NCBI GenBank assembly: GCA_944326385.1
Contig: CALVDT010000080.1
Coordinates: 1 to 64,000, forward strand
DNA: 64,000 nt
Source: an uncultured Bacteroidales bacterium
GTDB lineage: Bacteria; Bacteroidota; Bacteroidia; Bacteroidales; UBA932
Direction of reading: 5' to 3'
Positions 37,454 through 46,688 of this stretch are shown in pieces (position 1 is the first letter of the stretch; every line of letters begins with the position of its first letter). The position numbers were made by a program, and so were the translations under genes. The notes under the pieces were generated by a model. The model saw nothing but the letters and a program-made list of their open reading frames with translations. It did no database searches and was not told where the DNA came from.

Positions 37454-38533
37454 ATGTCACAGGAGCATGATAACAGAGGAATCAGCAGGGAAGTCATCTG
37501 GGAATGCGCCCTGCTGATTCTGATTTTCGTCCTCGGCATCATCCTGTTCAGGCAGGCACAGGCATTCATGAGCGGAGTGCTCGGGGCTTTCGCACTTTAT
37601 ATCCTGCTGAGAAACGTCTCTTTCAAGCTGACTGAAAAGATACACAGACCCACCCTGTCGGCGACCATTATCGTGATATGCGTGATACTCTTCATTGTCA
37701 TCCCTCTGTCGCTTCTGGCATGGTTCATCATAGCGCAGCTGCAGAAGATAAACTGGAACACCAATGACATAGTGGCTCCTGCGATGCAGGCTATCGACAT
37801 AATCAAAGAGAAATACCATATAGACCTGGTATCGGAAAAGGCGGTCACCTTCGTGGCAGCCAAGGTTACGGCTTTGGGACAGTCCATCATAAACGGCATC
37901 GGGGATTTCTTCATAAACATTCTTGCAGCCCTTATCCTGCTGTTTTTCCTCCTGTCCGGAGGCCGCAAAATGGAGAATTACCTGGCTTCGCTCATCCCGA
38001 TGAAAAACGTTAACAAGAAAGAGACCATAGAAAGGATCAGCGTAATGGTCAAGTCCAATGCCGTCGGGATACCTATGGTGGCACTGCTTCAGGGAATCAT
38101 AGCATGGATCGGCTATGCAAGTTTCGGAGTGCCGTATGCTTTCCTGTATGCTTTCCTGACCGGGCTGTGTTCCGTGGTACCTATCGTGGGGACGATGGTG
38201 ATATGGATTCCCGTGGGAATATATTTCGCGATTCTCGGCCTTTGGGGGAAAGCCATAGGCATCATCCTTTTCGGTGCGATTTGCATTTCCCAGAGTGACA
38301 ATCTGCTGCGCTTCATCCTCCAGAAAAAGCTGGCGGACACACATCCGCTGATCACGATATTCGGTGTCGTGGTCGGACTTCCGCTGTTCGGCTTCATGGG
38401 TATCATCTTCGGACCTCTGCTTGTGTCCCTCTTCCTGCTTTTCGTGGATATGTTCAGAAAGGAATACCTTACAGAAAGCACTGAAGACAGTGCCGTACCG
38501 GAGGACATAAAACATGAAGACAACACAGACTGA
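37454..38533 (+). CDS. AI-2E family (PerM/YdiK-like) membrane protein
   Basis: 359 residues with about eight membrane helices. The arrangement of two N-terminal helices, a soluble stretch (about 90-150), helices with the glycine-rich segment PIVGTMVIWIPVGIYFAILG and the closing GLPLFGFMGIIFGPLLVSLF is typical of the AI-2E transporter family. Members range from autoinducer-2 exporters to Na+/H+ antiporters, so the substrate is open. Its ATG follows the stop of the thioredoxin-like gene without a gap, and its end overlaps the next gene by 20 bases. Confidence 0.88.
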   Translation: MSQEHDNRGISREVIWECALLILIFVLGIILFRQAQAFMSGVLGAFALYILLRNVSFKLTEKIHRPTLSATIIVICVILFIVIPLSLLAWFIIAQLQKINWNTNDIVAPAMQAIDIIKEKYHIDLVSEKAVTFVAAKVTALGQSIINGIGDFFINILAALILLFFLLSGGRKMENYLASLIPMKNVNKKETIERISVMVKSNAVGIPMVALLQGIIAWIGYASFGVPYAFLYAFLTGLCSVVPIVGTMVIWIPVGIYFAILGLWGKAIGIILFGAICISQSDNLLRFILQKKLADTHPLITIFGVVVGLPLFGFMGIIFGPLLVSLFLLFVDMFRKEYLTESTEDSAVPEDIKHEDNTD

Positions 38534-39089
38534 GACAGCTCCAGAGTCGCATCCTCTGGAGCCTTTTCTTCCCGTCAATGCCAGAATACTGATCCTCGGA
38601 AGCTTTCCTCCGAAACGGGAAAGATGGTCGATGGATTTCTTCTATCCGAATTTCACCAACGATTTCTGGCGCATCATCGGGATGGTATTCTTCGATGACA
38701 GGTCGCATTTCATCACATGCGACGGCAAACATTTCGACAAGGAAGCCATAATGTCCTTCTGCAGGTCTGAAGGTATCGCAATGTATGATACGGCCGCAAG
38801 TGTCAGGAGACTGAAAGACAATGCATCGGACAAATTCCTGGAAATCGTCTCCCCTGCCGATATCCCGGCTCTGCTGGAAAGGCTTCCGGAATGCAGGGAC
38901 ATAGCAGTGACAGGACAGAAGGCAGCAGAGACAGCTGCGGGTATTCTCGGCTGCAGCATCCCCTCCCCAGGCAGTTTCACTGACATAAGACCCGGACTGA
39001 GATTCTGGCGCATGCCTTCCACCTCGAGGGCCTATCCGCTGCCGATAGAGAAGAAGGCAGAGGCATATCGCAGGCTCTTCGGGAAATGA
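38514..39089 (+). CDS. Uracil-DNA-glycosylase superfamily protein (MUG/TDG-like)
   Basis: 191 residues. The N-terminal ILILGSFPPKRE, then FYPNFTNDFWRIIG, and the late MPSTSRAYPLPIEKK match the layout of the UDG superfamily: motif 1 G-x-x-P, a substrate-stacking Phe/Asn area, and motif 2, where this protein has M-P-S-T-S-R in place of H-P-S-x. Such enzymes remove uracil or mismatched bases. The altered motifs mean the specificity is uncertain. The ATG overlaps the AI-2E gene by 20 bases. Its end is 21 bases from the convergent lpdA. Confidence 0.72.
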   Translation: MKTTQTETAPESHPLEPFLPVNARILILGSFPPKRERWSMDFFYPNFTNDFWRIIGMVFFDDRSHFITCDGKHFDKEAIMSFCRSEGIAMYDTAASVRRLKDNASDKFLEIVSPADIPALLERLPECRDIAVTGQKAAETAAGILGCSIPSPGSFTDIRPGLRFWRMPSTSRAYPLPIEKKAEAYRRLFGK

Positions 39090-39110
39090 TCCTGCAGGTT
39101 TCCGGATTGA

Positions 39111-40481
39111 TTACCCTATTGCAGAGAGAAGCACCTCTCCGAGTGTCGGATGGATATGCACGGCATTGCGCAGATCCCGTGTCGTACAGCCGGCAGACAT
39201 AAGTGCAGATACCTCCTGGACAAGATCGGAAGCATGAGTTCCGATAACATGACAGCCAAGAATCCTGCCGTCTGGGGCAGCCAGTATCTTGCACAGGCCG
39301 TCCTGCTCACCGAGGCAGACAGCCTTTCCGTTGGCCCGGAAAAATGACTTGAAAACCTTGTATTCCAGATGCTTGTTCCTGCAATCATCTTCGGTCAGCC
39401 CCACACCTGCCGCTTCGGGCCGTGTAAAGACTGCCGACGGCATTACGGAAAGATCCGGCAGCGGAACGGACGGACGTCCGGAAATCTCCGACATGATGGT
39501 ATCCAGTGCTATTCTGCCCTGGAATACAGCAGCATGGGCAAGAAGCTGTCGTCCGTTCACATCTCCGATTGCAAAGATATGAGGGACGGATGTCCGCATC
39601 CTGTCATCCACGCAGATGACCCCATGGTCGGTAGAAATCCCCGCCGCCCCGACATCCAGTCCCCGCAGTTCAGGTCTGCGACCGACAGCCACGAGCACCT
39701 TGTCCGCCAGGCACGACTCTCCGGAACCTTTGCGTATCCACGAGACTTCAAGGCAGTCATCCCAAGTCTCCGGATCATGGACCCGGCTGATGGAACTGAC
39801 CTGGGACTGGAGGCTGAAACCGATGCCTGACCTGGCCAGATTCTGCCTCAGCCGTTTCGCGATGTCGCTGTCATACCGCGGCAGCACCTCCCTGCAGGAT
39901 TCCACGACAGTGACCCTGGCCCCGAATGTACTGAACACGGAAGCGAATTCAAGGCCGATGACACCTCCTCCTATGATGCACAGCCGCCCGGGGACAATGT
40001 CGAGTCGGAGCATGCCTGCAGAATCAAGGACTCCGTCAAGATCAATTCCAGGTATCTGCGGGATGAAAGGGACCGAACCTGTGGCAATTACCGTATAGTC
40101 GGAGCGGTATTCCCTTTCACCGGCCATGACAGTACGGCTGTCCAGGAATCTGGCCCTGCCGCGCACCAGCTCCACTCCTGCAGCCGAAAGCATGTTTTCC
40201 ACATTTGTACGCAAGGATGACACTATCGCATCCTTTCTCGACTTCACTTCCTTGAAATCAAGGAAAGGTTCCCGGACATGGACACCGAACATGTCCGCAT
40301 GGTGGATTTCCTCCATGATTTCAGCCGAACGGCAATATGCCTTTGTCGGTATGCATCCTGCATTCAGGCATGTACCACCAACCTGTCCCGCCTCTGCCAG
40401 AGTCACTTCAAACCCGTTTTTCACCGCTGCCAGCGCAGTCTCGTAACCGCCGGGGCCAGCGCCTATTACAAGTATCCTCAT
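39111..40481 (-). CDS. lpdA: Dihydrolipoyl dehydrogenase (glycine cleavage L-protein)
   Basis: 456 residues, FAD-dependent. The N-terminal VIGAGPGGYETALAA binds FAD; the redox disulfide is GGTC38LNAGC43IPTK; an NAD-binding Rossmann segment (IIGGGVIGLEFASVF) and the C-terminal His-Glu pair (HIHPTLGE) are present. It reoxidises the dihydrolipoyl arm of GcvH. It is the last gene of the glycine cleavage operon, overlapping gcvPB by four bases (ATGA), which ties this copy to glycine cleavage rather than to a 2-oxoacid dehydrogenase. Confidence 0.94.
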   Translation of the reverse strand: MRILVIGAGPGGYETALAAVKNGFEVTLAEAGQVGGTCLNAGCIPTKAYCRSAEIMEEIHHADMFGVHVREPFLDFKEVKSRKDAIVSSLRTNVENMLSAAGVELVRGRARFLDSRTVMAGEREYRSDYTVIATGSVPFIPQIPGIDLDGVLDSAGMLRLDIVPGRLCIIGGGVIGLEFASVFSTFGARVTVVESCREVLPRYDSDIAKRLRQNLARSGIGFSLQSQVSSISRVHDPETWDDCLEVSWIRKGSGESCLADKVLVAVGRRPELRGLDVGAAGISTDHGVICVDDRMRTSVPHIFAIGDVNGRQLLAHAAVFQGRIALDTIMSEISGRPSVPLPDLSVMPSAVFTRPEAAGVGLTEDDCRNKHLEYKVFKSFFRANGKAVCLGEQDGLCKILAAPDGRILGCHVIGTHASDLVQEVSALMSAGCTTRDLRNAVHIHPTLGEVLLSAIG

Positions 40482-41935
40482 GGCTTGTGTTGATAAACAA
40501 GTACAGGATGCGTGGCGGCAAGAGTCTCGTCAGGACGGCGGACAGGTGTATTGTGCGGAGCCTCCTTCAGCAGGTCAGGATCCGTGAGGGCTTCATCCGC
40601 AATCTTCTTCATGGCGTCTATGAATGCATCGAGAGTCTCTTTCGACTCCGTCTCCGTAGGCTCGATCATTATGGACTGGTGGAAAAGCAGAGGGAAATAT
40701 ATCGTAGGAGCATGGAAGCCATAGTCGAGGAGGCGTTTGGCGACATCGAGGGTAGTGACATCTCCGCTGCATGCGGCCAGTCCGTCGAAGACAGTTTCGT
40801 GCTTGCAGAGTGAAGGTATCGGCAGCCTGTATCTGTCCTTCAGGGATTCCTTCACATAATTTGCGGCAAGCACGGCATACGGTCCTACCTTCCTGACATT
40901 CCGCTTTCCGAGCATAAGGATGTAAGTATATGCCTTCATAAGCATTCCGAAATTCCCCATGAAGCCGGAAATCCGTCCCACAGAGGATTCCGGCATGGCA
41001 ATTTCATATTCTCCTGTCCCGTCCCGTTTCCTGATGGCAGGCATTGGCAGCAGATGTTTAAGATTCTCCGTAACCCCTACAGGACCGGCCCCGGGACCGC
41101 CGCCCCCGTGCGGAGTGGAGAATGTCTTGTGCAGGTTCAGATGCATGATGTCGAAGCCCATGTCTGCAGGACGGACTTTTCCAAGCAATGCATTCATGTT
41201 CGCTCCATCGTAATACATCAGACCTCCGGCAGCATGTACCGCAGCTTCAATCCTGTGGATGTCCTTTTCAAACAGGCCGAGGGTGTTCGGATTCGTCATC
41301 ATGATTCCTGCCACGGTTTCATCCAGCAAAGGAAGAAGGCTTTCCATATCTATAAGGCCCTCACCGGTGGATTTCACCTGCACGACTTCCAGGCCGCAGA
41401 CCGCGGCACTGGCCGGATTGGTCCCGTGGGCACTGTCCGGAACAATGATGCGGGTCCTTCCCGTGTCTCCTCCGGACAGATGGTACTTCCTCATGATCAT
41501 TAGCCCGGTCAGCTCTCCATGTGCTCCTGCAAAAGGATTCAGGGTGAAGGCGGACATTCCGGTAAGGGCGCAGAGCCAGTCTGACAGCTCGCTGTAGATC
41601 CGGAGAACTCCCTGCATGGATTCCGCAGGCTGGAGAGGGTGTATACCGGAAAAACCGGAAAAGGAGGCCACCTCCTCGCTGATTCTGGGATTGTACTTCA
41701 TGGTACAGCTGCCGAGAGGATAGAAACCGGTATCGACACTGAAATTCATATCCGACAGGTTCACGTAATGCCTGACCGCATCAGGTTCGCTGACTTGCGG
41801 AAGATCAAGGGGCGAAGAACGTTTCAGATTGGCAGGGATTCCGTCCGCCCGGTCTTTCCAGCTGTTTTCCGGGAGAGAAAAGCCGATGCGCCTTTCTTTA
41901 GAAAGCCCGAATATGAGTTTATCGTAATATTTCAT
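40478..41935 (-). CDS. gcvPB: Glycine dehydrogenase (decarboxylating) subunit 2
   Basis: 485 residues from the ATG at 41935 (MKYYDKLIFGLS); an in-frame start at 41956 lies inside gcvPA. It carries the PLP lysine in MHLNLHKTFSTPHGGGGPG. With subunit 1 it forms the P-protein that decarboxylates glycine and loads the aminomethyl group on lipoyl-GcvH. Split P-protein is normal in many Bacteroidota and thermophiles. It overlaps gcvPA by 17 bases and lpdA by four. Confidence 0.95.
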   Translation of the reverse strand: MKYYDKLIFGLSKERRIGFSLPENSWKDRADGIPANLKRSSPLDLPQVSEPDAVRHYVNLSDMNFSVDTGFYPLGSCTMKYNPRISEEVASFSGFSGIHPLQPAESMQGVLRIYSELSDWLCALTGMSAFTLNPFAGAHGELTGLMIMRKYHLSGGDTGRTRIIVPDSAHGTNPASAAVCGLEVVQVKSTGEGLIDMESLLPLLDETVAGIMMTNPNTLGLFEKDIHRIEAAVHAAGGLMYYDGANMNALLGKVRPADMGFDIMHLNLHKTFSTPHGGGGPGAGPVGVTENLKHLLPMPAIRKRDGTGEYEIAMPESSVGRISGFMGNFGMLMKAYTYILMLGKRNVRKVGPYAVLAANYVKESLKDRYRLPIPSLCKHETVFDGLAACSGDVTTLDVAKRLLDYGFHAPTIYFPLLFHQSIMIEPTETESKETLDAFIDAMKKIADEALTDPDLLKEAPHNTPVRRPDETLAATHPVLVYQHKP

Positions 41936-43304
41936 GGTCTGGCGAAAGTTTATCATTCACTATATCCCGGCATATATCGAGATGACAGAATAATGCGGCA
42001 TCCACGACCTGTTCTATCTCTTCTTCGGTACGGTTCTCCGTGACACAGAAAGAAACAAGGTCTTCTCCGCATGACAGAGCCCCGAAAATCCCTTTGTCCA
42101 GAAGGGATTTCTGAAGCCTGTCCACCGGAAGTCTGGACCTGAGCGTGAATTCCTTCAGGAAAGGCTTGCCGAATGCGTCGGTGAAAAGCCCCGTCTCCAG
42201 AAGTCTGGAATGCAGGCTGTGTGCTCCTCCATAGGAAAGGTCGTTTACTCGTCTGAGACCCTGCGGTCCCATCAGGGAAAGATAGACAGTCACGTAAAGA
42301 GCCATCAATGACTGGTTGGAGCAGATATTGCTCGTGGCTTTCTCTCTTCTTATGTGCTGTTCACGCGCCTGCAATGTAAGTACGTAGGCCTTTTTTCCAT
42401 CGGCATCCACCGTCTCCCCTGCTATGCGTCCGGGAAGCTTGCGGACGAACTCCTGCCTGCAGCAAAGAAAGCCCAGATACGGTCCGCCGGCATTCAAAGG
42501 AATGCCCAGACTCTGGGCCTCTCCGCAGGCCAAATCGGCTCCCCATTCCCCTGGTGTCCTGATGACAGCCAGGGAGGAAGGGTCGGAATATACCGCCAGA
42601 AGCGCCTTGGCGTCATGCACGGCATCAGCGAGTCCGGAAAGGTCTTCTATGATACCGTAACGGTTTATCCCGGGGACAAGCACACCGGCCACATCCTCGC
42701 TCCGGAGTTCCCGGCAGATTGAAGCCAGATCGGATTCTCCGTCTTTTCCGGGAATCACATCAAGCCCCACACCGTGGAATCCCATATACGTCTCCACGAC
42801 CTGGAGCACTTGCGGAAGCAGGGTACCGGAAAGAAGTATCCGCTTCTTCTTCCTTGTGCATGACATGGCCATAAGCATGGCCTCGGCTGCGGATGTCGGT
42901 CCGTCATACATGGAGGCGTTGGAACAGTCCATACCTGTCAGCATGGACATCATGGTCTGGAACTCGAAGATATACCTCAACGTCCCCTGTGACACTTCCG
43001 CCTGGTAAGGAGTGTAGGAAGTAAGAAACTCCGGCCGTGAAATCATGGACAGAGCCGCTGCAGGAGAATAATGGTCATATGCACCTGCACCGCAGAATAT
43101 CTTCAGCTTCCTGTTTTTTGAAGAGAGGTCAGCAAATCTCCGCCGGATCTCCATTTCCGTCATGGCGTCGGGGATGTCGAATTCCCCTTTGAAAAGCACA
43201 TCCTCGGGCACATCTGAATACAGGCTGTCAAGTGAAACGGCACCTGCCTTGTCGAGCATGGCCCTTATATCCTCATCAGTATGAGGAAAATACGCAAAAC
43301 CCAT
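41919..43304 (-). CDS. gcvPA: Glycine dehydrogenase (decarboxylating) subunit 1
   Basis: 461 residues. The opening FAYFPHTDEDIRAML and the segments SYTPYQAEVSQGTLRYIFEFQTM and NICSNQSLMALYVTVYLSLMG are characteristic of the GcvP N-terminal subunit, which shapes the active site but has no PLP lysine. The start lies 15 bases after gcvH ends. Function as in the partner gene. Confidence 0.95.
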   Translation of the reverse strand: MGFAYFPHTDEDIRAMLDKAGAVSLDSLYSDVPEDVLFKGEFDIPDAMTEMEIRRRFADLSSKNRKLKIFCGAGAYDHYSPAAALSMISRPEFLTSYTPYQAEVSQGTLRYIFEFQTMMSMLTGMDCSNASMYDGPTSAAEAMLMAMSCTRKKKRILLSGTLLPQVLQVVETYMGFHGVGLDVIPGKDGESDLASICRELRSEDVAGVLVPGINRYGIIEDLSGLADAVHDAKALLAVYSDPSSLAVIRTPGEWGADLACGEAQSLGIPLNAGGPYLGFLCCRQEFVRKLPGRIAGETVDADGKKAYVLTLQAREQHIRREKATSNICSNQSLMALYVTVYLSLMGPQGLRRVNDLSYGGAHSLHSRLLETGLFTDAFGKPFLKEFTLRSRLPVDRLQKSLLDKGIFGALSCGEDLVSFCVTENRTEEEIEQVVDAALFCHLDICRDIVNDKLSPDHEILR

Positions 43305-43319
43305 GGCTGTCCGTACCTG

Positions 43320-43706
43320 TTATTCCTGCCTTGCGAGGAATTCCGCATAAGCTGCAGAATCCATCAGTTCCGAAGTCTCTGCCGGATCGCTCATCCTGAC
43401 CTTTATGATCCAGCCGGCATAAGGGTCCCGGTTCAGCAGCCCGGGATCATCTTCCAGTTCACCGTTATGCTCCATGACAGTTCCTGATACAGGAGCATAC
43501 AGGTCGCTGGCAGCCTTCACGCTCTCGACAGCCCCGAATTCTTCATTCCTGGACACCTCGTCATCCTCATCCGGCATATCCACATAAACGATGCTCCCCA
43601 TGGATTTCTGTGCGAAATCCGTAATGCCGATAACGGCTATCCCGTCTTCGAGCTTTACCCATTCATGTGATTCGCTGTAGAACAGCCCGTCGATAATCTT
43701 GCTCAT
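43320..43706 (-). CDS. gcvH: Glycine cleavage system H protein
   Basis: 128 residues, normal length. The lipoylation site is lysine 64 in the segment AVESVKAASDLYAPVSG. It carries the aminomethyl intermediate between the P, T and L proteins. The lipoyl group could come from the ligase encoded in the same operon. It lies 11 bases downstream of gcvT. Confidence 0.96.
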   Translation of the reverse strand: MSKIIDGLFYSESHEWVKLEDGIAVIGITDFAQKSMGSIVYVDMPDEDDEVSRNEEFGAVESVKAASDLYAPVSGTVMEHNGELEDDPGLLNRDPYAGWIIKVRMSDPAETSELMDSAAYAEFLARQE

Positions 43707-43717
43707 AATCTGGTATG

Positions 43718-44818
43718 TTAAAGTTGTTTCCGATATTTCCTGTCATAGAATCTTTTCCTGCAGACCTTGCCAGGGAAGACCCTTTTTCTGATGCGGATGT
43801 CCACTGCAGTGCCGATATCAGCATAGCGGGCATCTACAAATGCCATACAGACACTCTTTCCCGTAGAGATGGAGTTATACCCCGTAGTCACCTCTCCTAT
43901 CATGCATCCGTCATGTTCCACAGGATATCCTGCCCTCGGTATCGCCTTGTCGTCGAGAGTGATTCCTACCAGCTTCCTTGCAAGCCCTTTTTCTTTCAGG
44001 GCCATGACGGCTTGCCTGCCTATGAAATCCGGTTTGTCAGTCCTGACAAAGACTCCGAGACCTGCTTCGAGCGGAGAGATATCCTTCCCGAGCTCGTGCC
44101 CGTAAAGCGGCAGCCCGGCTTCGAAACGCAGTGTGTCCCTGCAGCCAAGCCCGCATGGAGTCACCTTGGCGGAAAGCAGGGATGACCATAATTTCCTGGT
44201 AACCTCGGGAGAAGAATAGAACTCGAAGCCATCCTCTCCTGTATAGCCTGACCTGCTTGCAATCACCCTGTCTCCTTCAAAATCCACCTCCTTGAATGTA
44301 TAGAAGACAAGATCCGAGAGTTCGAATCCAAGCACCTTTCCGGCTGTCTCTTCGGATTCCGGTCCCTGAAGGGCGATCTGCCCGTATTGTCCGGACAGGT
44401 CCTCCACCTTCACATCATGGCCGGAAGCCGCGGAAAGTATCCACTCGTAATCCTTGCCGATATTGGCGGCATTGACCACAAGCAGGTACTGTCCGTCTGC
44501 AGCCATCCTGTACACGAGAAGATCATCCACGACACCGCCGTCAGGGTAGAGCATCATTCCGTAACGGATATGTCCCGGTGACAGGCCTGAGGCGTCATTG
44601 GTGAAAATATGGTCTACAAGCCAAGAGGCTTCCGGTCCCGACACGGATATCTCCCCCATGTGGGATACATCGAACATGCCGCAATGCTGCCTGACGGCAT
44701 TGTGCTCTGATATTATGTCTGAATACTGTATCGGCATCATGAAGCCGCCGAAAGGACTCATGCTTGCACCTGATGCCACGTGGCTGTCGTAAAGGCAGGT
44801 CCGTCTGTATGTTTCCAT
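43718..44818 (-). CDS. gcvT: Aminomethyltransferase (glycine cleavage T protein)
   Basis: 366 residues. The folate-binding GcvT fold is clear: FGGFMMPIQYSDII, FDVSHMGEISVSGP, SRSGYTGEDGFEFY, GLGCRDTLRFEAGLPLYGHEL and the C-terminal barrel (GITLDDKAIPRAGYPV). It transfers the methylene group to tetrahydrofolate and releases ammonia. It follows the lipoate ligase gene by 32 bases in the glycine cleavage operon. Confidence 0.96.
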   Translation of the reverse strand: METYRRTCLYDSHVASGASMSPFGGFMMPIQYSDIISEHNAVRQHCGMFDVSHMGEISVSGPEASWLVDHIFTNDASGLSPGHIRYGMMLYPDGGVVDDLLVYRMAADGQYLLVVNAANIGKDYEWILSAASGHDVKVEDLSGQYGQIALQGPESEETAGKVLGFELSDLVFYTFKEVDFEGDRVIASRSGYTGEDGFEFYSSPEVTRKLWSSLLSAKVTPCGLGCRDTLRFEAGLPLYGHELGKDISPLEAGLGVFVRTDKPDFIGRQAVMALKEKGLARKLVGITLDDKAIPRAGYPVEHDGCMIGEVTTGYNSISTGKSVCMAFVDARYADIGTAVDIRIRKRVFPGKVCRKRFYDRKYRKQL

Positions 44819-44850
44819 ATTTAGCGCAGATTAACGTATTTTCTGTAAAT

Positions 44851-45588
44851 TCATATTGCAGCCGTATCTTGTTTCCTGCTGTGCCGGCCGGAAATGAAAG
44901 CCGGGTCGAGGTAAGAAGCCATGAGATGCCCTATAGCTGCCATGTCGGCTGAAGTCAGGGTCCTTTCACCGTCGCAGAATGTCCTGACAATGGCGGTCTG
45001 GAGCGACTGCATGTCCACACGGGCGAATTCCGACAGGTTGGCCACCCTCTGCCGTACGGATGTGATCCCTTTCGGCCTCAGTTTTTCCACCGGAGGGGTA
45101 ATGGCTTTCTGCATTCTGGAGATATCCGCATCACAGAGCAAGGTGGCATGTATGATATTCATGCAGCCGATGCCGTAGCAGGCGCTGCCCGATACCTTCC
45201 TTCCATCCACGGTTATATCGTTCCTGCCGGAAGGCCATGCACCGAAACCGCAATTCCGGAGGCACAATGCGAAAAGGGAGATGAATCTGCTGAACAGGAA
45301 CATCCTGTCATTTCCGCCGACGACGGCCGAGACCATCAGATTCCCCATGTCGGCATATACGCATCCGCCGCCGCTTTTCCTCCTGCAGATATCTATACCC
45401 TCCGCCCTGCAGAAATCCATATCCACTTCCGACTCCATATTCTGGTTCCTGCCGGCAATGACCGTCGGAGAGACCTGCCACAGGAACAGACAGTCATCCC
45501 TTCCGCTGCGGGCAAGATATTCCTCCGCCGCCAGAAAGAACGGGAGAGGCCGGCCGCAGACCTGCTCAGGGAAAAGGATATGGACCAT
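44851..45588 (-). CDS. Lipoate-protein ligase A family protein
   Basis: 245 residues. The N-terminal part has WQVSPTVIAGRNQN and the lipoate-binding loop RRKSGGGCVYAD, the hallmark of LplA-type ligases; the K (ISGSACYGIGCMNIIHATLLCD-like) segment follows. It attaches scavenged lipoate to acceptor lysines through lipoyl-AMP. The short length suggests that a full C-terminal accessory domain is reduced. Being inside the glycine cleavage operon it most likely serves GcvH. It begins eight bases after the hydrolase gene ends. Confidence 0.9.
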   Translation of the reverse strand: MVHILFPEQVCGRPLPFFLAAEEYLARSGRDDCLFLWQVSPTVIAGRNQNMESEVDMDFCRAEGIDICRRKSGGGCVYADMGNLMVSAVVGGNDRMFLFSRFISLFALCLRNCGFGAWPSGRNDITVDGRKVSGSACYGIGCMNIIHATLLCDADISRMQKAITPPVEKLRPKGITSVRQRVANLSEFARVDMQSLQTAIVRTFCDGERTLTSADMAAIGHLMASYLDPAFISGRHSRKQDTAAI

Positions 45589-45596
45589 ACCGGCTG

Positions 45597-46688
45597 TTAC
45601 TTGATCCTGATGAACTCCACCGGCTGGTCCATGGTCTTGTCCAGAGGCCGCGATGTGAATCTGACCTTGGAGAAATCAATGGCCTTCAGATCAATGCACC
45701 TGATGGTGGAATTCCATGCCGTCCTGTAGTAGAAGCGCAGGGACTGCAGGTCGGATGATGTCGTCCACTGGGTCGCGCTCGGCAGATCATCCGGGACAGG
45801 AGCTGCAGAAGGATTGTGCTCTATCCCGATAGGAATGTCGAAATTGTTCAGTATCTGGAATGTCTCCTTGACAGTCTCGAAACCTGTGGCATACTGAGGT
45901 GCCGTGGCCTTGTAGAAAGCAGCCCTCACGAAGCGGGAAGGCGGGGTGACATCCCCCGGTATGCCGCGGAATCCCGTACCTGCTCCGAATGAGGACAGTG
46001 TGACGCCCTCTGCCAGTTTGTTCGGTGAAGCATTGCCGGGATAAAGATTGACATAATTGTTCAGGTTGGTCATCTGCCATTCGAATCCCGGTGAATTGGT
46101 CAGGACTCCGAGTGTATTCTCATGGAACTGAGGGATACCGTCCACAATCTCCAGAACCACCTGCCTGCCGGAAGCGTCCCCTATGCGCCAGTGGGCCGTC
46201 TGGGTCTCCGGGCTCAATGCCACCACATGGATATCCCCGATGGCGGAAATCACTTCGTCCACTGTGGAGAAGCTCCCGAGTATCCATGCGGCAAGCTGGA
46301 CATCGACAATCGTGGACTTGCTTTCCGCTGCATCATAGTCCTCGTATTTGCCGTATCCCGGGAAAAAGAACAGCCCGGCGGAAAGCCCTGTCTCGTTCAA
46401 GCCTTCGGTGACGAATTCATCCTGCATCACGGATATGCCGGCATATCCGTACTTCGATGTGAACTCAAGGCCGTTTGCACCCGCCGGAGTCAAAGCCGTC
46501 TGTGCATAGCCACGCGGAACCACCACATAGCGGCTCTGGAGAAAACTTCCACCCCATTCGCAAGTCCTTGCCAGCACATGGCTGCTGTCCTTGGAGACAA
46601 GGGTGATACCTGTACACGCTTCAGATTCATACGACGCCGCCGTAAAGAATACGGCTGCAGACAAGATCAGAAATGCCCCTGGTTTCAT
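45597..46688 (-). CDS. Choloylglycine hydrolase family (linear amide C-N hydrolase), exported
   Basis: 363 residues. The signal peptide (1-24, ending S-E-A) is cut directly before Cys25, which becomes the N-terminal nucleophile of this Ntn-hydrolase family. Also seen: R-T-C-E-W (the R of the bile-salt-hydrolase R/D pair is kept, the D is Glu), LNETGLS, VLTNSPGFEWQMTNLNNY (oxyanion Asn) and SRFVRAAFY (Arg). Members hydrolyse conjugated bile acids or penicillin V; which substrate applies here is not provable. It is the first gene of the operon that continues with lipoate ligase and the whole glycine cleavage system, so a glycine-releasing reaction is a natural guess. Not a lipoprotein. Confidence 0.88.
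   Translation of the reverse strand: MKPGAFLILSAAVFFTAASYESEACTGITLVSKDSSHVLARTCEWGGSFLQSRYVVVPRGYAQTALTPAGANGLEFTSKYGYAGISVMQDEFVTEGLNETGLSAGLFFFPGYGKYEDYDAAESKSTIVDVQLAAWILGSFSTVDEVISAIGDIHVVALSPETQTAHWRIGDASGRQVVLEIVDGIPQFHENTLGVLTNSPGFEWQMTNLNNYVNLYPGNASPNKLAEGVTLSSFGAGTGFRGIPGDVTPPSRFVRAAFYKATAPQYATGFETVKETFQILNNFDIPIGIEHNPSAAPVPDDLPSATQWTTSSDLQSLRFYYRTAWNSTIRCIDLKAIDFSKVRFTSRPLDKTMDQPVEFIRIK

Noticed and set aside
37457..38578. Long minus-strand open frame over the AI-2E gene (373 codons)
   Set aside because: His/Glu/Asp-rich shadow of a hydrophobic gene; no domain or start signal.
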